In this document: positions 1-6,873 of the stretch, in pieces
Position numbering within the stretch: position 1 is the stretch's first letter
How the letters are laid out: each line of letters begins with the position of its first letter
Assembly (NCBI GenBank): GCA_046047495.1
Contig: JBJOHV010000078.1
Coordinates: forward strand, 1-11,159
Length of the DNA: 11,159 bases
Direction: 5' to 3'
Source: NORP240 sp046047495
GTDB taxonomy: Bacteria; Pseudomonadota; Gammaproteobacteria; Pseudomonadales; Pseudohongiellaceae
Program-made: the position numbers and the translations under genes
Notes under the pieces: model-generated
Databases searched by the model: none
What the model saw: the letters and a program-made list of their open reading frames with translations, nothing else
What the model was told of the DNA's origin: nothing

Positions 1-66
1 CCTAACGGCCTGTAACTTATATTCCAGCGTATAGCGGTTGTAATGACGACTTCGTGTCTGTCCCAT
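1..66 (-). CDS. IS3-family transposase OrfA, N-terminal fragment (partial at left edge)
   Basis: Read on the minus strand from the ATG at 66-64, the 22 visible codons give a basic start (MGQTRSRHYNR) followed by YTLEYKLQAVR. This matches the opening of the helix-turn-helix domain of IS3-type OrfA proteins (HTH_Tnp_1, commonly [R/K]Y[S/T]xEFKxxAV). In these elements OrfA binds the terminal repeats, and a programmed frameshift usually fuses it to the DDE transposase OrfB. A Shine-Dalgarno AGAGG lies 7 bases before the ATG. The reading frame is open to the window edge. The family call rests on few residues but is supported by the adjacent terminal repeat; whether the gene is intact cannot be judged. 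Confidence 0.7.
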   Translation of the reverse strand, partial: MGQTRSRHYNRYTLEYKLQAVR

Positions 67-96
67 CCTGATACCTCTTTAGTCAACGGAAAGTCC

Positions 97-120
97 GTCC
101 ACTAAAGTGGTAGCAGATCA
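97..120 (-). repeat. IS3-type terminal inverted repeat (one end)
   Basis: Minus-strand reading from 120 starts TGATCTGC and continues to GTGGAC at about 97. It contains a small internal palindrome, CCACT/AGTGG around TT. Its position just upstream of the OrfA start is where the left repeat of such an element should be. The partner repeat is outside the window, so the exact repeat length is not determined. Confidence 0.65.
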
Positions 121-274
121 CTTGGGTGACTACTGTCTGGAGTAGACACAGTTTTGTGTAGGCTTTTGTGTAACAGTAAGAAAAATCTCCAATGAAATCA
201 ATCGAAAGAATTGGGTTGCGGATCTTTTGTGTAAGTAAAATATCTATATAAATCAATAACTTCACTTATATAAA
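121..274. other. AT-rich intergenic gap between guaA and the insertion sequence
   Basis: No convincing gene is visible here. Base composition is clearly richer in A and T than the flanking genes. The 9-mer TTTTGTGTA occurs three times (152-160, 164-172, 225-233), and TATATAAAT-like runs occupy about 245-274. A weak hairpin, TGTCT/AGACA (134-138 with 144-148), is present. No strong rho-independent terminator follows guaA on the minus strand, so how guaBA transcription ends is not evident. Confidence 0.6.
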
Positions 275-1855
275 TTACTCCCACTCGATGGTGGCCGGCG
301 GCTTGGAGCTGATGTCATAGGTCACCCGAGACACCTCGGGCACCTCATTGATGATGCGATTGGACACGGTTTCCAGCAATTCATAGGGCAGCCGTGCCCA
401 GCGGGCGGTCATGAAGTCGATGGTTTCCACCGCACGCAGACTGATGACGTAGCTGTAGCGGCGGGCGTCGCCCACCACCCCCACGGATTTCACCGGCAGA
501 AACACGGCAAACGCCTGACTGACTTTGTGGTAGTAATCCGCCCGTTGCAGCTCTTCTATGAAAATGGCGTCCGCCCGGCGCAGCGTCTCACAATAGGATT
601 TGCGCACCTCACCGAGCACCCGCACCCCCAGTCCCGGCCCGGGAAACGGATGTCGGTAGACCATGTCATAGGGCAGGCCCAGTTCCAGGCCGATCTTGCG
701 CACTTCATCCTTGAACAGCTCGCGCAGCGGCTCCAGCAGCTTGAGGTTCATGTGCTCCGGCAGACCACCCACATTGTGATGGGATTTGATGACGTGGGCC
801 TTGCCGGTCTTGGCGCCGGCGGATTCGATGACGTCCGGATAGATGGTGCCCTGGGCCAGCCAGCGGATGTTCTGCAGGCGCGCCGCCTCCTGATCAAAGA
901 CCTCGATGAAGGTATTGCCGATGATCTTGCGCTTCTGCTCCGGGTCCGCCACGCCGGCGAGACGTGTCAGGAACTGCTCTTCCGCATCCACCCGGATGAC
1001 CTTGACCCCCATGTTGCGGGCAAAGGTTGCCATCACCTGCTCGCCTTCATTGAGCCGCAACAGGCCGTTGTCCACGAACACACAGGTCAGCTGGTCGCCG
1101 ATGGCACGGTGCAGCAAGGCGGCCACCACCGACGAATCCACGCCGCCGGACAGGCCCAGCAACACGGAGTCATCACCCACCATGGCTTTGATGTTGCTCA
1201 CCGCGTCGTCGATGATATTGAGAGAAGTCCAAAGGCCATCGCAGGCACAGATATCCCGCACGAAGCGTTCCAGAATGCGTTGCCCCTGCTGGGTGTGGGT
1301 GACTTCCGGGTGGAACTGCAGCCCGTATAGCCGGCGTTGTTCGTCAGCCATGGCGGCAATGGGTGCACTGTCGGTGGAGGCCAGCACTTCAAAACCGGGC
1401 GGCAGTTCCACCACGATGTCACCATGGCTCATCCACACATCCAGCTGGGCGATACCCGACGACGTGAAGCGGTCCTCGATGCCCTTGAGCAGACTGCCGG
1501 GCTGGGTCACGTCCAGCCGGGCATATCCGAATTCCGACTTGCCGGTGCTCCTGACCTTGCCACCCAGTTGTTCCGCCATGGTCTGCTGACCGTAGCAGAT
1601 GCCGAGGATCGGAATGCCAGCCTCAAAAAGAAATGCCGGCGCCCGCGGTGAGGCGGACGTGGTGGCTGTCTCGGGGCCTCCCGAGAAGATGATGCCCTGG
1701 GGTGCAAACGCGGCCACCTGTTGGGGATCACAGGCATAGTCCCAGATCTCACAATACACACCCAGCTCCCGCACTCTTCGCGCGATCAGCTGTGTGTACT
1801 GGGATCCGAAATCCAGAATGAGAATTTTCTGGCTATGAATATTGCTGGCGGTCAT
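275..1855 (-). CDS. guaA: GMP synthase (glutamine-hydrolysing), GuaA
   Basis: Cytoplasmic enzyme that converts XMP to GMP using ATP and glutamine, the last step of de novo guanine nucleotide synthesis. The 526 residues match the usual length (about 525). An N-terminal class I glutamine amidotransferase domain (about 8-200) carries the triad Cys87 in GICYGQQ, then His182 and Glu184 in FHPEV. The ATP-pyrophosphatase domain has the P-loop SGGVDSS at 236-242. The C-terminal dimerisation part contains RHPFPGPGLGVR (about 401-412) and ends KPPATIEWE, as in the E. coli protein. I chose the ATG at 1855 over the TTG one codon upstream because homologues begin M-T-x-N-I-H. No strong Shine-Dalgarno is visible. 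The gap to the guaB stop is 15 bases, so translation probably depends on the operon. Confidence 0.98.
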   Translation of the reverse strand: MTASNIHSQKILILDFGSQYTQLIARRVRELGVYCEIWDYACDPQQVAAFAPQGIIFSGGPETATTSASPRAPAFLFEAGIPILGICYGQQTMAEQLGGKVRSTGKSEFGYARLDVTQPGSLLKGIEDRFTSSGIAQLDVWMSHGDIVVELPPGFEVLASTDSAPIAAMADEQRRLYGLQFHPEVTHTQQGQRILERFVRDICACDGLWTSLNIIDDAVSNIKAMVGDDSVLLGLSGGVDSSVVAALLHRAIGDQLTCVFVDNGLLRLNEGEQVMATFARNMGVKVIRVDAEEQFLTRLAGVADPEQKRKIIGNTFIEVFDQEAARLQNIRWLAQGTIYPDVIESAGAKTGKAHVIKSHHNVGGLPEHMNLKLLEPLRELFKDEVRKIGLELGLPYDMVYRHPFPGPGLGVRVLGEVRKSYCETLRRADAIFIEELQRADYYHKVSQAFAVFLPVKSVGVVGDARRYSYVISLRAVETIDFMTARWARLPYELLETVSNRIINEVPEVSRVTYDISSKPPATIEWE

Positions 1856-1870
1856 CAATGGGAACGGAGC

Positions 1871-3340
1871 TCAACTGACCCTGTAATTGGGTGCTTCCTT
1901 GGTAATGCTGACATCGTGCACATGGCTTTCGTTCATGCCGGCATTGGTGATCCTGACAAACTGGGTTTTGCTGCGCATCTGGCCGATATCGGCGCAGCCG
2001 GTATAGCCCATGGCGGAGCGCAATCCTCCCATCAGCTGATGCACGATGGCAGACATGGGCCCCTTGTAAGCCACCCGTCCCTCTATTCCTTCCGGTACCA
2101 GTTTCTCGGTGCCGGAATCGATGTCCTGAAAATAGCGATCGCTCGAGCCTTGTGCGTGCGACATGGCCCCCAGGGAACCCATGCCGCGATAAGCCTTGTA
2201 ACTGCGGCCCTGGTACAGCTCGACTTCGCCCGGCGCCTCTTCGGAACCCGCCAGCAGACTGCCCACCATGACCACATGGGCACCGGCGGCGATGACCTTG
2301 GCCAGGTCGCCGGAAAAACGGATACCACCATCGGAAATTACACACACGTCGGTACCCTTGAGGGCTGCCGCCACATTGGCCACAGCCGTGATCTGGGGCA
2401 CGCCCACTCCGGTGACGATCCGGGTGGTGCAGATGGATCCCGGACCGATCCCCACTTTCACGGCATCGGCGCCGGCCTTGGCCAGATCCCGGGCCGCGTC
2501 CGCAGTGGCGATGTTGCCACCAATCACCGGGATCTCCGGATGCAGTTGCTTGATGCGTCGCACCTGATCGATGACGCCCTGGGAATGCCCGTGGGCCGTG
2601 TCCACCACGATGATGTCCACGCCGGCCTCCACCATGGCGGAGCAGCGTTCGATGCCATCAGCGCCCGTGCCAACCGCGGCTGCCACCCGCAAGCGGCCAA
2701 GGGAATCCTTGCAGGCATTGGGATAGTCTTCCGATTTGCGGATGTCCTTGAGGGTGATCAGACCGCGCAATTCAAACTGGTCATTGACCACCAGGATCTT
2801 CTCGATGCGATGACGGTGCAGAAGGGTTTTAACCTCCTCGATGGCGGCATCCTCCTTGACAGTGACCAGGCGTTCCTTGGGCGTCATGATGGATTGCACC
2901 GGCGCGTCCAGGCTGGCTTCGAAGCGGACATCACGACTGGTGACGATGCCAACCAGATCCTTGCCCCGTACCACCGGCATGCCCGAGATGTCGTACTCAC
3001 GCATCAGGGACACCACTTCACGAATGGTGGCATCGGGTGGAATGGTGATGGGATCGCGTACCACACCACTCTCGTATTTCTTCACGGCGCGGACTTCACG
3101 GGCCTGCTTGTCCACCGACATGCTCTTGTGGATCACGCCCAGGCCGCCTTCCTGCGCCATGGCAATGGCAAGGCGGGACTCGGTGACTGTGTCCATCGCC
3201 GCGGAAATCAGGGGAATATTGAGCTGGATCGTGCGCGTCAGTGCGGTGTTCAGATTGACGGATTTGGGCAGTACGTTGGAGTGGGCAGGCAGGAGCAGGA
3301 CATCATCAAATGTTAAGGCTTCCTCGGCAATGCGTAACAT
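1871..3340 (-). CDS. guaB: Inosine-5'-monophosphate dehydrogenase, GuaB
   Basis: Cytoplasmic enzyme that oxidises IMP to XMP with NAD+, the committed step toward GMP. The 489 residues match the normal bacterial length (488 in E. coli). The (beta/alpha)8 barrel begins FDDVLLLPA at 11-19 and is interrupted by two CBS domains at about 93-205, a regulatory module that binds adenine nucleotides in this family. The catalytic loop GPGSICTTR places the nucleophile at Cys304. The nucleotide-contact segment YRGMGSLGAM is at 384-393, followed by the mobile-flap region around 400-425. The start ATG is preceded by a GGTGA-like ribosome-binding site. A good promoter lies just upstream. It is the first gene of a guaB-guaA operon, with guaA starting 15 bases after its stop. 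Confidence 0.98.
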   Translation of the reverse strand: MLRIAEEALTFDDVLLLPAHSNVLPKSVNLNTALTRTIQLNIPLISAAMDTVTESRLAIAMAQEGGLGVIHKSMSVDKQAREVRAVKKYESGVVRDPITIPPDATIREVVSLMREYDISGMPVVRGKDLVGIVTSRDVRFEASLDAPVQSIMTPKERLVTVKEDAAIEEVKTLLHRHRIEKILVVNDQFELRGLITLKDIRKSEDYPNACKDSLGRLRVAAAVGTGADGIERCSAMVEAGVDIIVVDTAHGHSQGVIDQVRRIKQLHPEIPVIGGNIATADAARDLAKAGADAVKVGIGPGSICTTRIVTGVGVPQITAVANVAAALKGTDVCVISDGGIRFSGDLAKVIAAGAHVVMVGSLLAGSEEAPGEVELYQGRSYKAYRGMGSLGAMSHAQGSSDRYFQDIDSGTEKLVPEGIEGRVAYKGPMSAIVHQLMGGLRSAMGYTGCADIGQMRSKTQFVRITNAGMNESHVHDVSITKEAPNYRVS

Positions 3341-3366
3341 AAGTCACCAGATTCAGCAAAAAGCGG

Positions 3367-3395
3367 ATTATACAGATCGACCTGGAGCTTGTACA
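3367..3395 (-). promoter_or_regulatory. Sigma70-type promoter for guaBA
   Basis: On the minus strand a perfect -10 hexamer TATAAT (3372-3367) is preceded, after a 17-base spacer, by TGTACA (3395-3390), which matches four of six bases of TTGACA. Transcription would begin near 3360, giving a leader of about 20 bases before the guaB ATG. It lies in the 88-base gap after the upstream exported-protein gene, so guaBA can be transcribed independently. No clear PurR-like operator is visible in this short gap. Confidence 0.7.
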
Positions 3396-3428
3396 CCAGA
3401 CGGGCCGAGGCAAAAAGAGAAGCCGGGA

Positions 3429-4448
3429 TCAGGGAAATTCGATGCGGGCGATGGCGATACCGCTTTCTCCGGCAACGGAATACAGCAGAAAAATTTCGCC
3501 GTTTTCCTCGAAGATACCCGGATCACGCAACTGGTTTGCCCGGACATCTATATAGCCCCGGCGGGACGGTTCGATGGGGAGGTCTGCGCCCTCCCAGGGG
3601 GTTTCGGGACGCAGCACCTCCACCGGCGCGGAAGCCTGCCATTGCTGCCAATCCCCCTGCAGCTCCACGGTGGACAGGTAGATGCGCTCGGGGGCATCCC
3701 CGGCACGGGTCCAGAACACGTACAGATGCCCATCGCGGATCAGCAGTGCGGAGTGCCGCATGTCATCGGGGAACAACTGGGGACCCGGCTCGAACCCGCT
3801 GAGCCCGTCCCGGGAACGGTACAGATAGCCCGGCATGGCCATGGCATAAAAGTAACCGTCATGGGGAATGACCCGGAAATAGGGGCGCCCCAGGACCTCA
3901 GGGCGGCCCTCGAAATGAATGCCATCGGCGGACGTTGCGGCACGGGTCAGCTGCCGCCCCACATCCCGTCCATGGACATACATCACGATCTGTCGCAGAT
4001 CATCACGCACATGCACATCCGGCGATGCGATATGGGCATACAGATCTCCGCTGGTGCCCGGTGCCTCGGAACAGGGCGGACAGGTAGTGGGAAAATGGGA
4101 TTGCTCCAGCTGCAGGGTGCCTGCGCTGTGGACAGTCCAGGGACCGGTCACCTGATCGGCATAGGCCATGCGGATATACAGACCCCGATGGTCCGCAAAA
4201 TAAAGGTAGTAGCGCCCCAGGGGATTGGGCAGCCAATCAGGAACCCGGATCAGTGACGGTCCCTGGATATTGCCCCCCATGGAATCGTCGAGCTCCGGGT
4301 AAATGATAGGGCCCTGTCCCAGGCGGGTGACGGTGGGAACAGCGGCCGGTGCAGACTGGGCGGAGACCCCTGACGGCAGACACGTCAGGGCCAGCAACAG
4401 CAGAATCGGTATGGAACGGCGCAGGGAGATGGCGGAGACGGGAGTCAT
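3429..4448 (-). CDS. Exported protein with a GH43/GH32-like five-bladed beta-propeller fold
   Basis: A 339-residue protein of no assigned function. A Sec signal peptide is clear: Arg10-Arg11, a hydrophobic core IPILLLLALTCL, and likely cleavage after VSA at 30. The mature part shows five repeated strand-turn units: GPSLIRVP...RYYLYFADHRG (63-90), SPDVHVRDDLRQIVMYVHG (142-160), FRVIPHDGYFYAMAM (191-205), HSALLIRDGHLYVFW (232-246) and RDPGIFEENGEIFLLYSVAG (308-327). This pattern resembles the five-bladed propellers of GH43, GH32, GH117 and GH130 glycosidases. Asp144 in SPDVH and the late RDPG are candidate functional positions, but I cannot assign catalytic residues. Cys123 and Cys126 form a CPPC pair in a loop. 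It is encoded just upstream of guaBA, with no obvious functional link. No strong ribosome-binding site precedes the ATG. The fold assignment is moderate; activity on glycans is only a guess. Confidence 0.6.
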   Translation of the reverse strand: MTPVSAISLRRSIPILLLLALTCLPSGVSAQSAPAAVPTVTRLGQGPIIYPELDDSMGGNIQGPSLIRVPDWLPNPLGRYYLYFADHRGLYIRMAYADQVTGPWTVHSAGTLQLEQSHFPTTCPPCSEAPGTSGDLYAHIASPDVHVRDDLRQIVMYVHGRDVGRQLTRAATSADGIHFEGRPEVLGRPYFRVIPHDGYFYAMAMPGYLYRSRDGLSGFEPGPQLFPDDMRHSALLIRDGHLYVFWTRAGDAPERIYLSTVELQGDWQQWQASAPVEVLRPETPWEGADLPIEPSRRGYIDVRANQLRDPGIFEENGEIFLLYSVAGESGIAIARIEFP

Positions 4449-4528
4449 GGTGATAAGCAGTCTTATTCTTGTGAGCGCGCAGTGTATTACAATGCGGCGG
4501 ATCGATAAACCACGTTCACCGGTGCGAG

Positions 4529-5341
4529 ATGCCCCTTCTGCTGCAACGAGCCCTGCGCGAGCCCACCCTGCACTTCCTGTTGCTGGCTGGGCTGTTGTTC
4601 CTTGTTTACGGCCTGCGCAGTCGTGAAGCTGCCGACACCCTGCAGATCGATTGGCAGGAAGTGCAGGCGCGGATGGTGATGGAGGAGCTCAATCGTGGCG
4701 CACCGTTGTCGGCAGAGGAACGCCGGCAACTTGAACAGACTGTGTTGGACGATCACATCCTGGTGCTGGAAGCAAAAGCCCAGGGGCTGGACAATGATCC
4801 CCGCATCAACGACATGCTGGCCCAGAAAATGCGCCATGTGCTGAGCGGCGAGATTTCCCAGCCCAGTGTTGACGAACTGCAGGCCTATTACCAGAACAAC
4901 CGCAATACTTACGCAGTACCCGCCTCGGTGACGGTGGAGGAACTGGTATTCTCGTCACGGGAGCCTCTGCCTGAAAGCGTTCAGACACAGTTGCAGGGGG
5001 GTACACCACTGGCTGACATCGCTACGGAATCACCATCCTCCAAGGGAGTCCTGCCGAGAGTCACCCAGCGGGACCTGGCCAGCATCTTTGATGATGAATT
5101 TGCATTCCTGGCCTTTTATGCCCCTGCCGGCACCTGGGCAGGGCCCTTCCTCAGCAACCGGGGCCAGCACTGGCTAAGGGTGACTGAACAGCATCCCGCG
5201 ACCGTGCACCCCTTCGAGCAGATTCAGGACCTGGTACGCATGGACTGGATCACCGCCAAGGAGGACGAGCGCCTGCGCTTGGAGCTGGATCGGCTGGCGG
5301 AAAAATACGCGATCAGCTTCATCAACCGGACCACGCCCTGA
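4529..5341 (+). CDS. Membrane-anchored peptidyl-prolyl isomerase-like protein (parvulin/SurA type)
   Basis: A 270-residue protein with a short N-terminal segment and one membrane helix (about 14-28, LHFLLLAGLLFLVYG), so the bulk probably lies in the periplasm. Residues 40-125 resemble the helical SurA/PpiD-type chaperone region (ERRQLEQTVLDDHILVLEA, then a DELQAYYQNN linker). Residues 130-222 resemble a PpiC/rotamase_2 domain. The C-terminal His of the parvulin fold is recognisable in GQHWLRV (His214). The first active-site His is not: the strand where parvulins have a histidine reads VTVEELVF here. It may therefore be a chaperone rather than a good isomerase. Its stop overlaps the start of the HupE-like gene by one base (TGATG), which implies translational coupling. 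The ATG follows a GGTGCGAG ribosome-binding region. Confidence 0.78.
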   Translation: MPLLLQRALREPTLHFLLLAGLLFLVYGLRSREAADTLQIDWQEVQARMVMEELNRGAPLSAEERRQLEQTVLDDHILVLEAKAQGLDNDPRINDMLAQKMRHVLSGEISQPSVDELQAYYQNNRNTYAVPASVTVEELVFSSREPLPESVQTQLQGGTPLADIATESPSSKGVLPRVTQRDLASIFDDEFAFLAFYAPAGTWAGPFLSNRGQHWLRVTEQHPATVHPFEQIQDLVRMDWITAKEDERLRLELDRLAEKYAISFINRTTP

Positions 5342-6348
5342 TGACTTGCCGGGCGGCATTGCTGCGCATCATGCTGCTGTTATCACTGGGTTCGGCGGGC
5401 GTGCAGGCGCATGAGATCGATGTCACCGGCGTGGCGCGTTTGTTTCTGCAGCAACAGGGTGGTGGCCTGTACCATCTGTCGGTACTGGAAACCCGGGCGC
5501 CCCCCTTGTACGACCTGGGGCAGGTGCTGCCCGCCCGCTGCGAATCTCTGCCGACCCTGCAGACCACTTACCGCTTTCAGTGCAGTTCGGAGTTGACCCT
5601 CGATGACGTGTTGGTATTGCCCTGGGATCTGTCCGGTGTGGTGGTGGTGGCTGACTGGCAGGATGGCACCGAGGCATCGGCTTATTTTCCCGGTAACGGC
5701 ATCGCCATCGAGATAGGTCTGGGAGCCATCAAAGCCGGTGCCGGCAGCTGGCTGAACCTGTTGCAGCGTTACTCCCTGATGGGCATCGAGCACATACTGC
5801 TGGGGATTGATCATCTGTTTTTCGTGCTGGGTCTTGTGATGCTGCTGCAGGGCACCTGGCGCCTGGTGAAAGCCATCACCGCCTTCACCGTGGCACACAG
5901 CCTGACCCTGGCCTGTGCGGTACTGGGTTACCTGCCCCTGTCGTCGGCTCCGGTGGAAGCGGTCATTGCGTTGTCAATCCTGCTTTTGGCCCGGGAAATC
6001 ATCATGGGTCAGCAGGGTCATCCCAGCCTGGTGCAGCAGCGCCCCTGGGTGGTGGCACTGATATTCGGGCTGTTTCATGGACTGGGATTCGCCGGAGCGC
6101 TGGGTGAGCTCGGTTTGCGGGATGGGGATATTCCCCTCGCATTGCTGTCCTTCAACCTGGGTGTCGAGGCAGGTCAGCTGGCCTTCATCGCCGTGTTGCT
6201 GGCCTATCGGGAATTCTTCCGGCGCCTGGCCCGGGACTCGCAGCAGGCCTGGATTGCCGGCGGACGGCAGGCCCTGGCCTATGGGCTGGGAGGAGTCGCC
6301 ACCTTCTGGTTCCTGCAACGTCTGCCGGCCGTCCTGATGCCCGGCTGA
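5341..6348 (+). CDS. HupE/UreJ-family membrane protein with an N-terminal periplasmic domain
   Basis: A 335-residue inner-membrane protein. A signal peptide (1-23, ending VQA) would expose a mature N-terminus of His-Glu-Ile. A periplasmic domain of about 105 residues follows, with two cysteines (67 and 81) that may pair. The membrane part (about 140-328) carries the HupE/UreJ_2 signatures GIEHILLGIDHLFFVLGL (148-165), AFTVAHSLTL (181-190), VEAVIALSI (205-213), FGLFHGLGFAGAL (242-254) and FNLGVEAGQ (271-279), and predicts about six to seven helices. Some HupE/UreJ proteins are nickel or cobalt permeases linked to hydrogenase or urease. No such enzyme is encoded here, so the substrate is open. 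The start ATG overlaps the preceding stop by one base and has no strong ribosome-binding site of its own. Confidence 0.88.
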   Translation: MTCRAALLRIMLLLSLGSAGVQAHEIDVTGVARLFLQQQGGGLYHLSVLETRAPPLYDLGQVLPARCESLPTLQTTYRFQCSSELTLDDVLVLPWDLSGVVVVADWQDGTEASAYFPGNGIAIEIGLGAIKAGAGSWLNLLQRYSLMGIEHILLGIDHLFFVLGLVMLLQGTWRLVKAITAFTVAHSLTLACAVLGYLPLSSAPVEAVIALSILLLAREIIMGQQGHPSLVQQRPWVVALIFGLFHGLGFAGALGELGLRDGDIPLALLSFNLGVEAGQLAFIAVLLAYREFFRRLARDSQQAWIAGGRQALAYGLGGVATFWFLQRLPAVLMPG

Positions 6349-6351
6349 AAC

Positions 6352-6789
6352 TTACTGCGCCATGTATCGACTGTGACAACTTTCACAGGGTGGATACAGC
6401 AGATCATTGCCGGCATTGAACAGCGCCTCCTCGTCGCGGGCCTTGATGGCCGCCAGGGCTGCACGCCCCGCCGCCATCATGTCCCGATTGAACTGCTGCC
6501 AGTCCTCATTGATTGCCTTGGCCTGGTCCTGGGCATTGCTGCCGCCGGTGGTCAGCATGTCCGCGGCCGCTAGTACCGCGTTGGCGGCGGCTTCCAGGGC
6601 CAGCCATTGTTCATCGGTGGTGACTTCGTAAGCCCCCCACAGGGCATTGGTATTCGGCGTAATCATCGAATCCATGATCTCCTTCACTGAGATGGATTCA
6701 TTATCCTGGGAGCTGGCGGGCAACGTCAGGAAAACAAACCCCAACAAACCCGCTCCCAACAGGGTGCTGATTCTGTATTTGTGATTCAT
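6352..6789 (-). CDS. Exported monohaem cytochrome c'-like protein
   Basis: A 145-residue protein with a signal peptide (hydrophobic LLGAGLLGFVFLTLPA, cleavage near 27). The mature part is mostly helical and Ala-rich, with a single C-terminal haem c attachment motif, CESCH (135-139), only six residues from the end. A helical bundle with CxxCH at the extreme C-terminus is the arrangement of the cytochrome c'/c-556 class; these bind haem in the periplasm and some interact with NO or carry electrons. The overall match is by pattern, so the exact subfamily is open. I chose the ATG at 6789 rather than one 30 codons upstream because an AGGAG ribosome-binding site lies 9 bases before it and the signal peptide starts there. 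It converges on the HupE-like gene, with 3 bases between the two stops. Confidence 0.8.
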   Translation of the reverse strand: MNHKYRISTLLGAGLLGFVFLTLPASSQDNESISVKEIMDSMITPNTNALWGAYEVTTDEQWLALEAAANAVLAAADMLTTGGSNAQDQAKAINEDWQQFNRDMMAAGRAALAAIKARDEEALFNAGNDLLYPPCESCHSRYMAQ

Positions 6790-6824
6790 GCTGGTTATCT
6801 CCTGTCCATCGGTCAACACCTTGC

Positions 6825-6830
6825 AGTATA
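6825..6830 (-). promoter_or_regulatory. Candidate -10 element for the cytochrome gene
   Basis: TATACT on the minus strand lies 35 bases upstream of the ATG at 6789 and would give a leader of about 30 bases. No good -35 hexamer is seen at 16-18 bases, so this is a weak call. The 84-base gap here also has to hold the divergent promoter of the hydrolase gene, for which I see only poor matches (TTGCAG at 6821, 17 bases, CACAAT at 6844). Confidence 0.3.
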
Positions 6831-6873
6831 AGGGGTATGTGAGCACAATGGCGCAAAGAAATTGGGAGGCATT

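Larger units (their letters stand above)
1..120 (-). mobile_element. Left end of an IS3-family insertion sequence (partial)
   Basis: On the minus strand the element appears to begin at 120 with TGATCTGCTACCACTTTAGT, the TG-start, purine/pyrimidine pattern and GTGGAC core common at IS3-family ends. It is followed 54 bases later by a ribosome-binding site and the start of an OrfA-like transposase reading. The body and the other end lie off the left edge, so length, subgroup and target-site duplication cannot be read. The element sits about 155 bases beyond the guaA stop codon, so it does not interrupt a recognisable gene. The boundary at 120 is inferred from the repeat pattern, not from comparison of two ends. 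Confidence 0.72.

Noticed and set aside
83..265. 60-codon minus-strand frame after guaA
   Set aside because: It runs across the inferred insertion-sequence boundary at 120, has no clear ribosome-binding site, and its residues reflect AT-rich filler.
1856..1858. TTG as the guaA start, one codon upstream
   Set aside because: The ATG at 1855 matches the conserved N-terminus of GuaA and there is no ribosome-binding evidence favouring TTG.
1721..3316. 531-codon open frame on the plus strand opposite guaB
   Set aside because: It lies wholly antisense to a clear guaB and the end of guaA. It has no family signature and is rich in His and Gly, as expected from the complement of GC-rich coding DNA.
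2841..4256. 471-codon plus-strand frame spanning guaB and the propeller gene
   Set aside because: It crosses the guaBA promoter gap and opposes two better-supported genes. No recognisable motifs.
6371..6388. CTGTGA/TCACAG palindrome matching a CRP-like TGTGA-N6-TCACA site, or a terminator stem after the HupE-like gene
   Set aside because: It is the coding sequence of the cytochrome CESCH haem motif. The symmetry comes from the TGT and CAC codons, it lies at the 3' end of two converging genes, and no U-run follows.
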